Shown here piece after piece: positions 50,029 through 58,855 of a stretch of 64,000 bases of DNA. How positions within the stretch are numbered: the stretch's first letter is position 1; every line of letters begins with the position of its first letter. Location of the stretch: NCBI RefSeq assembly GCF_018070025.1, contig NZ_JAGPYQ010000001.1:7378001-7442000 (forward strand), given 5' to 3'. The stretch is from Streptomyces liliiviolaceus. GTDB lineage: Bacteria > Actinomycetota > Actinomycetes > Streptomycetales > Streptomycetaceae. Made by a program: the position numbers and the translations under genes. The notes beneath the pieces were generated by a model. That model ran no database searches. It was not told where the DNA came from and saw only the letters and a program-made list of their open reading frames with translations.

Positions 50029-52452
50029 ATGCTGGATGTCACGCCGATCCACGAGGGATGGGTCCTGCGGCACGACGGGGCCGGACTCCCGGCCACGGTG
50101 CCGGGCTGCGTCCATACGGATCTGCTGGCGGCGGGGGTCGTCCCGGACCCGTTCCTCGGGCGCGGCGAGACCGAGGTGGCGTGGGTGGGGCGGCGCGACT
50201 GGCTGTACGAGACGACGCTCGCTCCGGCGCCGGGCGGGCACGAGCGGACCGACCTCGTCTTCGACGGCCTGGACACGGTCGCCGAGGTCCGGCTCGACGG
50301 CCGACTCCTGGGCACGGTACGGAACATGCACCGCTCGTACCGCTTCGACGTCACGGGGCTCGGCGGGCGGCTCTCGGTCCACTTCCGGTCCGCGTACGGC
50401 GAGGCGGAGGCGGTGCGCGGACGGCTCGGCGAGCGGCCGAACGCCTACCCCGAGCCCTTCCAGTACCTCCGCAAGATGGCCTGCTCCTTCGGCTGGGACT
50501 GGGGCCCGACCCTGGTGACGGCCGGCATCTGGAAACCGGTCCGCCTTGAGCACTGGACGACGGCCCGGATGGCACGGGTGCGCCCCCTGGTGACGGTCGA
50601 ACAGGGCCTGGGGGTCGTCGAGTTGCATGTGGAGGTCGATCGGTCACGGGCGGAGGCCGGACTGACGCTGAGCGCCCGCGTCGGCGGGGTCGGGGCGGCC
50701 GTGGACGTCGTCGGCACGAGCGCGGTCGTACGCGTCGAGGTGCCGGACGCCGACCTGTGGTGGCCGCGCGGCTACGGCGAACAGCCCTTGTACGAGGTCG
50801 AGTTGATCCTCTCCGACTCGGGCGGGCCGTTGGACTCCTGGAATCGTCGCGTCGGCTTCAGGACCGTCGAGCTGGACCGGCGCGAGGACGAGCACGGCTC
50901 CGGGTTCACCTTCGTCGTCAACGGCGAGCGGCTCTTCGCACGGGGCGTCAACTGGATCCCGGACGACGCCTTCCCCTCCCGGATCACCCGCGAGCGCTAC
51001 CGCACCCGGCTGACCCAGGCGGCCGACGCCGGCGTGGACCTCGTACGCGTATGGGGCGGCGGCCTCTACGAGAGCGAGGACTTCTACGACGCCTGCGACG
51101 AACTGGGCCTGCTGGTCTGGCAGGACTTCCCCTTCGCCTGCGCCGCCTACCCGGAGGAGCAGCCCCTGCGCGGCGAGGTGGAGGCCGAGGCGCGCGAGAA
51201 CGTCGTACGGCTGATGCCGCATCCCTCGCTCGTGCTGTGGAACGGCAACAACGAGAACCTGTGGGGCTTCCGGGACTGGGACTGGGAGCGGCGGCTGGCC
51301 GGGGAGTCGTGGGGCGAGGGCTACTACCTCGGGCTACTGCCGCGCTTGGTCGCCGAGTTGGACCCGACCCGGCCGTACACGGCGGGCAGCCCCTGGTCGG
51401 GCTCCTGGGACCACCACCCCAACGACCCCGCCCACGGCACCCATCACTCGTGGGAGGTGTGGAACCGGCGGGACTACGCGGACTACCGTCTCGAAGTCCC
51501 GCGCTTCGCGGCCGAGTTCGGCTGGCAGGCACCGCCCGCGTACGCCACGCTGCGGCGCGCCCTGCCCGGCGAGGTGCTCGCGCCCGACTCCCCCGGCATG
51601 CTGCACCACCAGAAGGCCGACGACGGCAACGGAAAGCTGGCGCGCGGGCTCGCCCGGCACTTCGCCGTGCCCGAACAGGGCTTCGGCGAGGCCGACTTCG
51701 ACCGGTGGCACCACCTCACCCAGGTGAACCAGGCACGGGCCGTCGCCACCGGCATCGAGCACTGGCGCTCGCACTGGCCGGTGTGCGCGGGCACGATCCT
51801 CTGGCAGCTCAACGACTGCTGGCCGGTGACCAGTTGGGCGGCGATCGACGGGGACGGCCGCGAGAAGCCGCTCTACCACGAGCTGAAACGGCTGTACGCG
51901 GACCGCCTGTTGACGCTCCAGCCGCGTCCGGACGGACTCGTACTGGCGGCGGTCAACCAGTCGGCCGAGGCGTGGGAGTGCCGGGTGGTGCTGCGGCGGA
52001 TGTCGGTGGAGGGCGCTGTGGTGGCGGAGGCCCCGGTGGAGGTGGCGGCGGGGGCACGGGCGGTCGGTGACCTGCGGGTGCCGGAGGATCTTGTGCCGGT
52101 GGGGCCCAAGGAGTTCCTGGTGGCGGACGGGGACGGAGCTGTGGGCGGGGGCCCGGGTGGGCTGCGGGCGTTGTACTTCGCTGCCGCCGACCATGAGATC
52201 CCGTACCCCCGGCCGCGGTTCGACGTCTCGGTCGCCGCAGCGGGAGAGGTCACGGTCACCGCCCGTACGCTCGTACGGGATCTGCTGCTGCAGGCCGACC
52301 GGCTGTCACCCGGCGCCTCGGCCGACCGGGGGCTCGTCACACTGCTCCCCGGGGAACGGGTGACGATCGGCGTGCGGGGCTGGGAGACTCCGGGGGATCC
52401 GGACGCGGAGACCGTACGCTCCGCCCTGTACTGCGTGGAGCCCGCACGATGA
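50029..52452 (+). CDS. Glycoside hydrolase family 2 beta-mannosidase
   Basis: An 807-residue cytoplasmic GH2 enzyme. The sugar-binding domain opens with GWVLRHDGAGLPATVPGCVHTDLLAAG; the beta-mannosidase-type segment is FGWDWGPTLVTAGIWKPV. In the TIM barrel, the acid/base is Glu409 (LWNGNNENLWG) and the nucleophile is Glu496 (FAAEFGWQ). It has no signal peptide, so it cleaves sugars brought in by the divergent ABC importer. The ATG at 50029 follows AGGAG at five bases, and its operator overlaps the leader. The LacI gene overlaps its end by four bases. Confidence 0.94.
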   Translation: MLDVTPIHEGWVLRHDGAGLPATVPGCVHTDLLAAGVVPDPFLGRGETEVAWVGRRDWLYETTLAPAPGGHERTDLVFDGLDTVAEVRLDGRLLGTVRNMHRSYRFDVTGLGGRLSVHFRSAYGEAEAVRGRLGERPNAYPEPFQYLRKMACSFGWDWGPTLVTAGIWKPVRLEHWTTARMARVRPLVTVEQGLGVVELHVEVDRSRAEAGLTLSARVGGVGAAVDVVGTSAVVRVEVPDADLWWPRGYGEQPLYEVELILSDSGGPLDSWNRRVGFRTVELDRREDEHGSGFTFVVNGERLFARGVNWIPDDAFPSRITRERYRTRLTQAADAGVDLVRVWGGGLYESEDFYDACDELGLLVWQDFPFACAAYPEEQPLRGEVEAEARENVVRLMPHPSLVLWNGNNENLWGFRDWDWERRLAGESWGEGYYLGLLPRLVAELDPTRPYTAGSPWSGSWDHHPNDPAHGTHHSWEVWNRRDYADYRLEVPRFAAEFGWQAPPAYATLRRALPGEVLAPDSPGMLHHQKADDGNGKLARGLARHFAVPEQGFGEADFDRWHHLTQVNQARAVATGIEHWRSHWPVCAGTILWQLNDCWPVTSWAAIDGDGREKPLYHELKRLYADRLLTLQPRPDGLVLAAVNQSAEAWECRVVLRRMSVEGAVVAEAPVEVAAGARAVGDLRVPEDLVPVGPKEFLVADGDGAVGGGPGGLRALYFAAADHEIPYPRPRFDVSVAAAGEVTVTARTLVRDLLLQADRLSPGASADRGLVTLLPGERVTIGVRGWETPGDPDAETVRSALYCVEPAR

Positions 52453-53480
52453 CGACACCGTCCCGCGTCACGATCAAGGACGTCGCGGCCCGCGCCGGGG
52501 TGTCCAAGGGAGCCGTGTCGCTCGCCTTCAACCACAAACCGGGGCTGTCCGAGGCGACCCGGGACCGGATCTTCGAGGCCGCCCGCCAGCTGGGCTGGGC
52601 GCCGAACCTCGCCGCGCGGTCGCTGGCCGGGCGGCGGGTGGACGTGGTGGGACTCGCGATCTGCCGGCCGGCGAGGCTGCTCGGGCTCGAACCGTTCTAC
52701 ATGGAGTTCGTCTCGGGCGTGGAGAGCGTGCTGACCGAGCACTCGTGCTCGCTGCTGCTGCGGCTCCTGCGGACGGTGGAGGAGGAGGTCGGGCTCCAGG
52801 ACTCCTGGTGGCGGGGCAAGCACGTGAGCGGGTCGATCCTGGTGGACTTCCGGGCGGACGATCCGCGGGTGGCCGCCGTCGAACGGCTCGGGATGCCCGT
52901 CGTGGCCGTCGGGCACCCCTCGCTGACCGGCGGACTCACCTCCGTGTGGACCGACGACGCGAGTGCCGTCACGGAGGCCGTGCGGTATCTCGCGGCGCTC
53001 GGGCACCGGAGGGTCGCGCGGGTGGGCGGGGCGGCGGCGCTCGGGCACACGGCGATCCGTACGGCCGCGTTCGACGCGGCGGCGCGGGGGCTGGAGCTGG
53101 ACGGGGCGTGGCAGGTGGCGACCGACTTCTCCGGGGAGGCGGGGGCGCGGGCCACGCGGTCGCTGCTTACCGCGTCCGCCTCGGACCGGCCGACGGCGAT
53201 CGTGTACGACAACGACATCATGGCGGTGGCGGGGCTGTCCGTGGCGTCCGAGATGGGGCTGTCGGTGCCGGCTGATGTGTCGCTGCTGGCGTGGGACGAC
53301 TCGCAGCTGTGCCGGTTGACGCATCCGACGTTGTCGGCGATGAGTCATGACGTGCACGGGTTCGGGGCGGAGGTTGCTCGAACGTTGTTCGGCGTCATCA
53401 CGGGTGGGGAGGGTGGGGGTTCTCACCCGGTACCCACACCGGTGCTGACCCCCCGGGGGTCCACGGCGCCGCCGGGGTGA
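52449..53480 (+). CDS. LacI-family transcriptional regulator of the mannoside locus
   Basis: A 343-residue LacI-type repressor. The HTH and hinge are VTIKDVAARAGVSKGAVSLAFNHKPGLSEATRDRI and GWAPNLAARSLAGRRV; the effector domain ends normally (SLLAWDDSQLCRLTHPTLSAMSHDVHGFG). The ATG overlaps the beta-mannosidase stop (ATGA). The twin operators at 49928-50020 suggest it represses both the importer and the hydrolase/lacI operon until a mannoside appears. The last 20 residues are Gly/Pro-rich. Confidence 0.94.
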   Translation: MTTPSRVTIKDVAARAGVSKGAVSLAFNHKPGLSEATRDRIFEAARQLGWAPNLAARSLAGRRVDVVGLAICRPARLLGLEPFYMEFVSGVESVLTEHSCSLLLRLLRTVEEEVGLQDSWWRGKHVSGSILVDFRADDPRVAAVERLGMPVVAVGHPSLTGGLTSVWTDDASAVTEAVRYLAALGHRRVARVGGAAALGHTAIRTAAFDAAARGLELDGAWQVATDFSGEAGARATRSLLTASASDRPTAIVYDNDIMAVAGLSVASEMGLSVPADVSLLAWDDSQLCRLTHPTLSAMSHDVHGFGAEVARTLFGVITGGEGGGSHPVPTPVLTPRGSTAPPG

Positions 53481-53833
53481 GGGTCCGCGGTTGAGGGTGC
53501 GGGTCCGGTGGGGGCTGGTCGCGCAGTTCCCCGCGCCCCTGAAAAACGGGGCTGCGCCCCGGTTTTTCGGCCCCTCGGGGGCCCCGGGAACTCCGCGCCC
53601 AGCCACGACGCACCCGTCTTCAGGGGCGCGAGGAACTGCGCGGCCAGCCACGGCGGGCCCGCAGATGTCACGGGCCAGGCGCCCTGGGCCGCGGGTGCGG
53701 CCACACTGGAAGTGTGACCTTCGCCGCTCCGGGCCCCGGGACTGGGCAGCTACGTTACCCGTAAGTAGCATGGGTCCTGAGCGCGCGCTCAGCGCATCGC
53801 AGTAGTGCAATCCGCATCTGGAGGAGAGCCATC
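53481..53833. promoter_or_regulatory. lacI-fadA gap: dispersed repeats, then fadAB promoter palindromes
   Basis: The left part holds an inverted repeat core at 53521-53539 and a slightly diverged direct copy at 53623-53641, which can pair as a terminator for lacI. The right part holds three palindromes: CACACT-GGA-AGTGTG (53702-53716); TTACCCGTAA (53755-53764) within CTACG-TTACCCGTAA-GTAG, like many TetR-type operators; and the perfect 16-base CTGAGCGCGCGCTCAG (53777-53792). The last two lie 41-80 bases before the fadA start. Confidence 0.65.
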
Positions 53834-55060
53834 GTGCCTCGTACCGTCAGGGACGTCGTCTTCGTCGACGGCGTCCGCACCCCGTTCGGCAAGGCGGGCC
53901 CGAAGGGCATCTACCACGAGACCCGCGCCGACGACCTCGTCGTGAAGGCGATCCGGGAGCTGCTGCGCCGCAACCCCGGACTCGACCCGAAGAAGATCGA
54001 CGAGGTCGCCATCGCCGCGACCACGCAGATCGGCGACCAGGGCCTGACGCTGGGCCGCACGGCCGGCATCCTCGCCGGGCTGCCCCAGTCCGTGCCCGGC
54101 TACTCGATCGACCGCATGTGCGCCGGCGCGCTGACCGCCGTGACGACCGCGGCCGGCTCCGTCGCCTTCGGCGCGTACGACGCCGTCATCGCGGGCGGTG
54201 TCGAGCACATGGGCCGCCACCCCATGGGCGAGGGCGTGGACCCCAACCCGCGCTTCGTCAGCGACAAGCTCGTCGACGAGTCGGCCCTCTTCATGGGCAT
54301 GACCGCGGAGAACCTGCACGACCGCTACCCCACGATCACCAAGCAGCGCGCCGACGAGTACGCCGTGCGCTCGCAGGAGAAGGCCGCCAAGGCGTACGCC
54401 AACGGCAAGATCCAGCAGGACCTGGTGCCGATCTCGGTGCGCAACACCAACGCGGAGGTCGGTGAGACGGGCTGGGGCCTGGTCACCGCCGACGAGCCGA
54501 TGCGCCCGGGCACCACCCTGGAGAACCTGGCCGGCCTCAAGACCCCGTTCCGTGTGCACGGCCGGGTCACCGCCGGCAACGCGGCCGGTCTGAACGACGG
54601 CGCCACCGCCTCGATCATCGCGTCCGAGGAGTTCGCCCGCGAGCACGACCTGCCCGTGCGGATGCGGCTCGTCTCGTACGCCTTCGCGGGCGTCGAGCCG
54701 GAGGTCATGGGCTACGGCCCGATCCCGGCCACCGAGAAGGCCCTCGCGAAGGCCGGTCTGTCCATCGAGGACATCAACCTCTTCGAGATCAACGAGGCCT
54801 TCGCCGTCCAGGTCCTCGCGTTCCTGGAGCACTACGGCATCGCCGACGACGACGCGCGCGTCAACCAGTACGGCGGCGCCATCGCGTACGGCCACCCGCT
54901 GGCCTCCTCCGGCGTCCGGCTGATGACGCAGCTGGCCCGCCAGTTCGAGGAGCAGCCGGAGGTCCGTTACGGCCTCACCACCATGTGCGTCGGCTTCGGC
55001 ATGGGCGCCACGGTGATCTGGGAGAACCCGCACCACAAGGACGCCGGAGGCGACAAGTGA
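53834..55060 (+). CDS. fadA: Acetyl-CoA acyltransferase (thiolase), beta-oxidation
   Basis: A 408-residue thiolase that splits 3-ketoacyl-CoA. The nucleophile is Cys96 in DRMCAGALTA; the second site is INEAFAVQ, the histidine is in YGGAIAYGHPLASSG, and the general-base cysteine is in TMCVGFGMGA. The GTG at 53834 follows GGAGGAG. The stop overlaps the fadB start by four bases (GTGA). Together they form the two-subunit trifunctional beta-oxidation complex. Confidence 0.95.
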   Translation: MPRTVRDVVFVDGVRTPFGKAGPKGIYHETRADDLVVKAIRELLRRNPGLDPKKIDEVAIAATTQIGDQGLTLGRTAGILAGLPQSVPGYSIDRMCAGALTAVTTAAGSVAFGAYDAVIAGGVEHMGRHPMGEGVDPNPRFVSDKLVDESALFMGMTAENLHDRYPTITKQRADEYAVRSQEKAAKAYANGKIQQDLVPISVRNTNAEVGETGWGLVTADEPMRPGTTLENLAGLKTPFRVHGRVTAGNAAGLNDGATASIIASEEFAREHDLPVRMRLVSYAFAGVEPEVMGYGPIPATEKALAKAGLSIEDINLFEINEAFAVQVLAFLEHYGIADDDARVNQYGGAIAYGHPLASSGVRLMTQLARQFEEQPEVRYGLTTMCVGFGMGATVIWENPHHKDAGGDK

Positions 55061-57183
55061 GCACCACTGAACTCCTGAAGGGCGCAGCGGAGCTGTTCCC
55101 CGACGAGGTCGTGACGTCGGCGCACGTACGCCACCTCGACCTGCCGTTCAACGCGGGGCGCTTCGCGCTCATCACGCTGGACAACGGCTTCGACCACACC
55201 AAGCCGACCACCTTCGGCCCGGCCTCGCTGGCGAACCTCGACGCCGCGATCGACCAGGTCGAGAAGGAGGCCTCGGCGGGCGAGATCATCGGCGTCGGTG
55301 TCACCGGCAAGCCGTTCATCTTCGCCGTCGGCGCGGACCTCAAGGGCGTCGAGCTGCTCAAGGAGCACAAGGACGCGCTCGCCATCGGCAAGGGCGGCCA
55401 CGAGGTCTTCAAGCGGCTGTCCGCGCTCGCGGTGCCGACCTTCGCGTACTACAACGGCGCGGCCATGGGCGGCGGTGTCGAGGTCGGTCTGCACTGCAGC
55501 TACCGCACGGTCTCCGCGTCCCTGCCCGCCTTCTCGCTCCCCGAGGTCTTCCTCGGTCTGGTGCCCGGCTGGGGCGGCTGCGCCCTCCTGCCGAACCTGA
55601 TCGGCGCCGACAAGGCCGTCTCGGTGATCATCGAGAACTCGCTCAACCAGAACAAGCAGCTCAAGGGCGTGCAGGTCTACGAGCTGGGCATCGCCGACGC
55701 GCTCTTCGAGGGCGCCGACTTCCTTGAGCAGTCGCTGATCTGGACGGCGTCCGTCCTCAAGGGCGAGATCGTCGTCGACCGCCCGGTCATCGACCGCGGC
55801 GAGGCCTGGGACCAGGCCGTCGCCAAGGGCCGCTTCATCGCGGACAGCAAGGTGCACGGGGCGGCCCCGGCCGCGTACCGCGCGCTCGACATCATCGCCG
55901 CCGCGAAGAACGGCGACCTGCAGCAGGGCTTCGACGCCGAGGACAAGGCGCTCGCCGACCTGATCATGGGCGGTGAACTGCGCGCCGGCATCTACGCGTT
56001 CAACCTGGTGCAGAAGCGCGGCAAGCGCCCCGCCGGTGCCCCGGACAAGTCCCTGGCGCGTCCGGTCACCAAGGTCGGTGTCGTCGGCGCCGGTCTGATG
56101 GCCTCGCAGCTCGCCCTGCTCTTCCTGCGCCGCCTTGAGGTGCCGGTCGTGCTGACCGACATCGACCAGGAGCGCGTCGACAAGGGTGTGGGCTACGTCC
56201 ACGCCGAGATCGACAAGCTGCTCGGCAAGGGCCGTGTCAACCAGGACAAGGCCAACCGCCTCAAGGCCCTGGTCACCGGTGTCCTGGACAAGGCCGAGGG
56301 CTTCTCCGACGCCGACTTCATCATCGAGGCCGTCTTCGAGGAGATCGGCGTCAAGCAGCAGGTGTTCGCGGAGGTCGAGGCGGTCGCCCCGGCGCACGCG
56401 ATCCTCGCCACCAACACCTCCTCGCTGTCGGTGACCGAGATGGCGTCGAAGCTCAAGAACCCCGAGCGGGTCGTGGGCTTCCACTTCTTCAACCCGGTCG
56501 CGATCCTCCCCCTCCTGGAGATCGTGCGGGGCGAGGCGACGGACGACGCCTCGCTCGCGACCGCCTTCGGTGTCGCCAAGAAACTCAAGAAGACCGCGGT
56601 CCTGGTGAAGGACGCCCCGGCGTTCGTCGTGAACCGCATCCTCACCCGCTTCATGGGCGAGATCCAGAACGTCATCGACGAGGGCACGCCGGTCGCGGTC
56701 GCCGAGAAGGCGGTCGAGCCGCTGGGGCTGCCGATGTCTCCGCTGGTCCTCCTTGAGCTGGTCGGTCCGGCGATCGGTCTGCACGTCTCCGAGACGCTCA
56801 ACCGGGCCTTCCCCGACCGTTTCACGGTCTCGCCGAACCTCGCGGCGGTCGTGAAGGCGGGCAAGCGCGGCTTCTACGTGTACGACTCCGGGAAGCCGGA
56901 GCTCGACCCCGAGGTCGCCGCGCTGCTGAAGCAGGGCGACTCCGTCCTGGACGAGGAGCAGGTCCGGGTCCGTGTCCTCGACGCCGTCGCTCAGGAGATC
57001 GGGCTCATGCTCGACGAGGGTGTCGTGGCCGAGGCGCAGGATGTCGACCTGTGCCTGATCACGGGTGCGGGGTGGCCCTTCCACCTCGGTGGCCTCACGC
57101 CGTACCTGGACCGTGAGGGTGTCTCCCAGCGCGTGAACGGCAAGCGGTTCCTGTCCCCGGGAGTGGCGTCGGTCCCGGCGTAG
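55057..57183 (+). CDS. fadB: 3-hydroxyacyl-CoA dehydrogenase / enoyl-CoA hydratase FadB
   Basis: A 708-residue multifunctional protein. The N-terminal crotonase domain (about 1-310) has FAVGADLKGVELL and YYNGAAMGGGVEVGLHCSYR with the oxyanion Gly residues, and FSLPEVFLGLVPGWGG with the catalytic Glu. The dehydrogenase domain starts with the NAD motif KVGVVGAGLMASQLALLF (about 335), with ATNTSSLSVTEMA and GFHFFNPVAILPLLEIV. Ending GGLTPYLDREGV is typical. The GTG start lies in the fadA stop. It acts in the cytoplasm on imported or turned-over fatty acids. Confidence 0.95.
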   Translation: MSTTELLKGAAELFPDEVVTSAHVRHLDLPFNAGRFALITLDNGFDHTKPTTFGPASLANLDAAIDQVEKEASAGEIIGVGVTGKPFIFAVGADLKGVELLKEHKDALAIGKGGHEVFKRLSALAVPTFAYYNGAAMGGGVEVGLHCSYRTVSASLPAFSLPEVFLGLVPGWGGCALLPNLIGADKAVSVIIENSLNQNKQLKGVQVYELGIADALFEGADFLEQSLIWTASVLKGEIVVDRPVIDRGEAWDQAVAKGRFIADSKVHGAAPAAYRALDIIAAAKNGDLQQGFDAEDKALADLIMGGELRAGIYAFNLVQKRGKRPAGAPDKSLARPVTKVGVVGAGLMASQLALLFLRRLEVPVVLTDIDQERVDKGVGYVHAEIDKLLGKGRVNQDKANRLKALVTGVLDKAEGFSDADFIIEAVFEEIGVKQQVFAEVEAVAPAHAILATNTSSLSVTEMASKLKNPERVVGFHFFNPVAILPLLEIVRGEATDDASLATAFGVAKKLKKTAVLVKDAPAFVVNRILTRFMGEIQNVIDEGTPVAVAEKAVEPLGLPMSPLVLLELVGPAIGLHVSETLNRAFPDRFTVSPNLAAVVKAGKRGFYVYDSGKPELDPEVAALLKQGDSVLDEEQVRVRVLDAVAQEIGLMLDEGVVAEAQDVDLCLITGAGWPFHLGGLTPYLDREGVSQRVNGKRFLSPGVASVPA

Positions 57184-57252
57184 CTTTTCTCGCCCCCGCC
57201 GCCCCTACCCGACCCGTCACTGACTCGGGGGCCAGCCCCCGAACCCCCGCTT

Positions 57253-57298
57253 CTCAAACGCCGGAGAGGCTACCCACTCAGCCCGTCCGGCGTTTGAG
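57253..57298 (+). terminator. Hairpin after fadB containing a second Streptomyces intergenic repeat
   Basis: Perfect 13-base arms CTCAAACGCCGGA (57253-57265) and TCCGGCGTTTGAG (57286-57298) around a 20-base loop. The right arm with its flank (CCGTCCGGCGTTTGAGGACG) is, from memory, a repeat very common between genes in Streptomyces genomes. A GGGGCGAGGGGCGCAGCCCC stretch follows (57321-57340). The gap separates convergent genes. Confidence 0.78.
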
Positions 57299-57378
57299 GA
57301 CGAGCGCGAAGCGCGATAGGGGGGCGAGGGGCGCAGCCCCATGCGTGGACGGGAACGGGTAGGGGCGGCGGGGGCGGA

Positions 57379-58410
57379 TCACATGGTCTGCCAGGGCTCC
57401 AGGGCCAGACCTGGTTCCGGTTTGCGGTGGGTGTGGAGCAGCGTGCCCGTGGACGGCGCGAGGGTCGCCGCGACCACCCGCCCCTCCTCGTCCTCGGCGA
57501 GCGCCACCACCGCGTCGGCGGGCAGCTGAGGACCCGAGTCGGTCCACCACGCCCCCGCCGACTCCTGCTCCGTGGGATACGCCGCGAACGCGACCCGCCC
57601 ACTCGCGGACCGCTGCGCGAGCAGCGTGCAGTCGACGCCGTCGAGCGTGCAGCGGATCGCGGACACCGCCCCGGGCCCCGCGCAGCCGAGGAGTTCCACC
57701 GGCTCCGCGCCGGCCCGCCACGCGCACACCGTGTCGTTCTCGTCCGTGTAGAACAGCGTCACGTGCTCGTCGGAGGTGGTCAGCGCCCGCAGGGTGCCCG
57801 GCCGGACCGCCACCTTCAGGGGCTCCTCGTCGAGCGCGGGGATGTGGCCGGGCCCCGCCTGCGTCCAGCGCAGGATGCCGGCCGGCGTGGCCGCGTACAG
57901 CTCGACGAGTCCGGACGCGCGGGTGACGGCGGCGAGTTCGCCGGTGACCTCGCGGCCCTTGAGGTCGCGCCAGGGGCCCCAGCCCCCGCGCTCCTTCTGG
58001 CCGCGCATGCTGACCCCGCCGCCCTTGTTGCGTACGAAGACGTGCGCGCGGCCCTCGGCGTCCACGGTGACGGCCGGTGGGCCGGTCTGGCCGCCCTTGG
58101 AGTTGGGGTGCCCGAGCGGGTTCCAGTCGAGGGCGGCGAGGTGCGGCCTGAAGTGGGTCGAGTGGACGAGTCCCGCCTCCCCGGCGACGGTGGGCCGCCA
58201 GGAGACCAGGTGGGCGTAGGAGTCGGTTCCCTGGCCCACGGCGAGCACCGGGTTGACGCGCTGGTCGCCGCCGACCGCGCGCGGTGCCGTCCAGGGGCCG
58301 CCGGGACGCTGCTCGGCCCAGCACCACACCGCTTCCTGCAGTGGAGCGTAGGCGCTGAGTCTGCCGTCCCGGCCGCGTATGAGCCAGGTGCCGTTGAGTG
58401 TGCGGGCCAT
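57379..58410 (-). CDS. Beta-propeller-like hypothetical protein
   Basis: A 343-residue protein without signal peptide. It shows repeated blade-like segments with W and G spacing (GPWTAPRAVGG, AHVFVRNKGGG, RGGWGPWRDLKG, VELYAATPAGILRWTQAG, VTLFYTDENDTVCAWRAG, GRVAFAAYPTEQ), like PLL/sialidase-type propellers. No catalytic residue is evident. The ATG at 58410 is preferred because GGGGGAG lies just upstream; a GTG two codons earlier overlaps that site. It is divergent from the NYN/PIN-like gene. Function unknown; lectin-like binding is possible. Confidence 0.75.
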   Translation of the reverse strand: MARTLNGTWLIRGRDGRLSAYAPLQEAVWCWAEQRPGGPWTAPRAVGGDQRVNPVLAVGQGTDSYAHLVSWRPTVAGEAGLVHSTHFRPHLAALDWNPLGHPNSKGGQTGPPAVTVDAEGRAHVFVRNKGGGVSMRGQKERGGWGPWRDLKGREVTGELAAVTRASGLVELYAATPAGILRWTQAGPGHIPALDEEPLKVAVRPGTLRALTTSDEHVTLFYTDENDTVCAWRAGAEPVELLGCAGPGAVSAIRCTLDGVDCTLLAQRSASGRVAFAAYPTEQESAGAWWTDSGPQLPADAVVALAEDEEGRVVAATLAPSTGTLLHTHRKPEPGLALEPWQTM

Positions 58411-58467
58411 TGACACTCCCCCACTCTAATCGGGTCGTGTGATCGCCCTCCGTGCGACCCTGGCCCT

Positions 58468-58842
58468 ATGGACGCAGCCCCGCTCGTGATCGTCGACGCC
58501 GCCAATGTGGTGGGGTCCGTCCCCGACGGCTGGTGGCGCGACCGCCGGGGCGCCGCGGAGCGGGTACGGGACCTGCTCGTGCCGTACGCCGACGAAGGGC
58601 TGCCGGGGCGGCCGGGGCCCCTGGAGCTGGTCCTCGTGGTCGAGGGCGGCGCCCGGGGCGTGACGTCCGTGCCCGGGGTACGGGTCGAGGCGGCGCCCGG
58701 CAGCGGGGACGACCGGATCGTGGAGCTGGTCGCCGAACACCCGGACCGCGCGCGCCTGGTGGTCACGGCGGACCGGGAACTGCGGCGCAGGGTCGGGGAG
58801 TTGGGCGCCGAGGTCACGGGCCCGAGGACCGTACGCCCGTGA
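58468..58842 (+). CDS. Small NYN/PIN-like domain protein (putative ribonuclease)
   Basis: A 124-residue protein. Acidic residues fall where PIN/NYN nucleases bind metal: LVIVDAANVVGSVPDGWWRDR (first Asp with Asn), then GSGDDRIVELV and VVTADRELRRRV. The same order is seen in YacP/NYN-type RNases. I recall homologues labelled NTP pyrophosphohydrolase, for which I see no MazG or Nudix motif. The ATG at 58468 gives the first strand directly. It is convergent with the amino acid permease gene, 13 bases apart. Confidence 0.7.
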   Translation: MDAAPLVIVDAANVVGSVPDGWWRDRRGAAERVRDLLVPYADEGLPGRPGPLELVLVVEGGARGVTSVPGVRVEAAPGSGDDRIVELVAEHPDRARLVVTADRELRRRVGELGAEVTGPRTVRP

Positions 58843-58855
58843 CCCCGACCACCGG

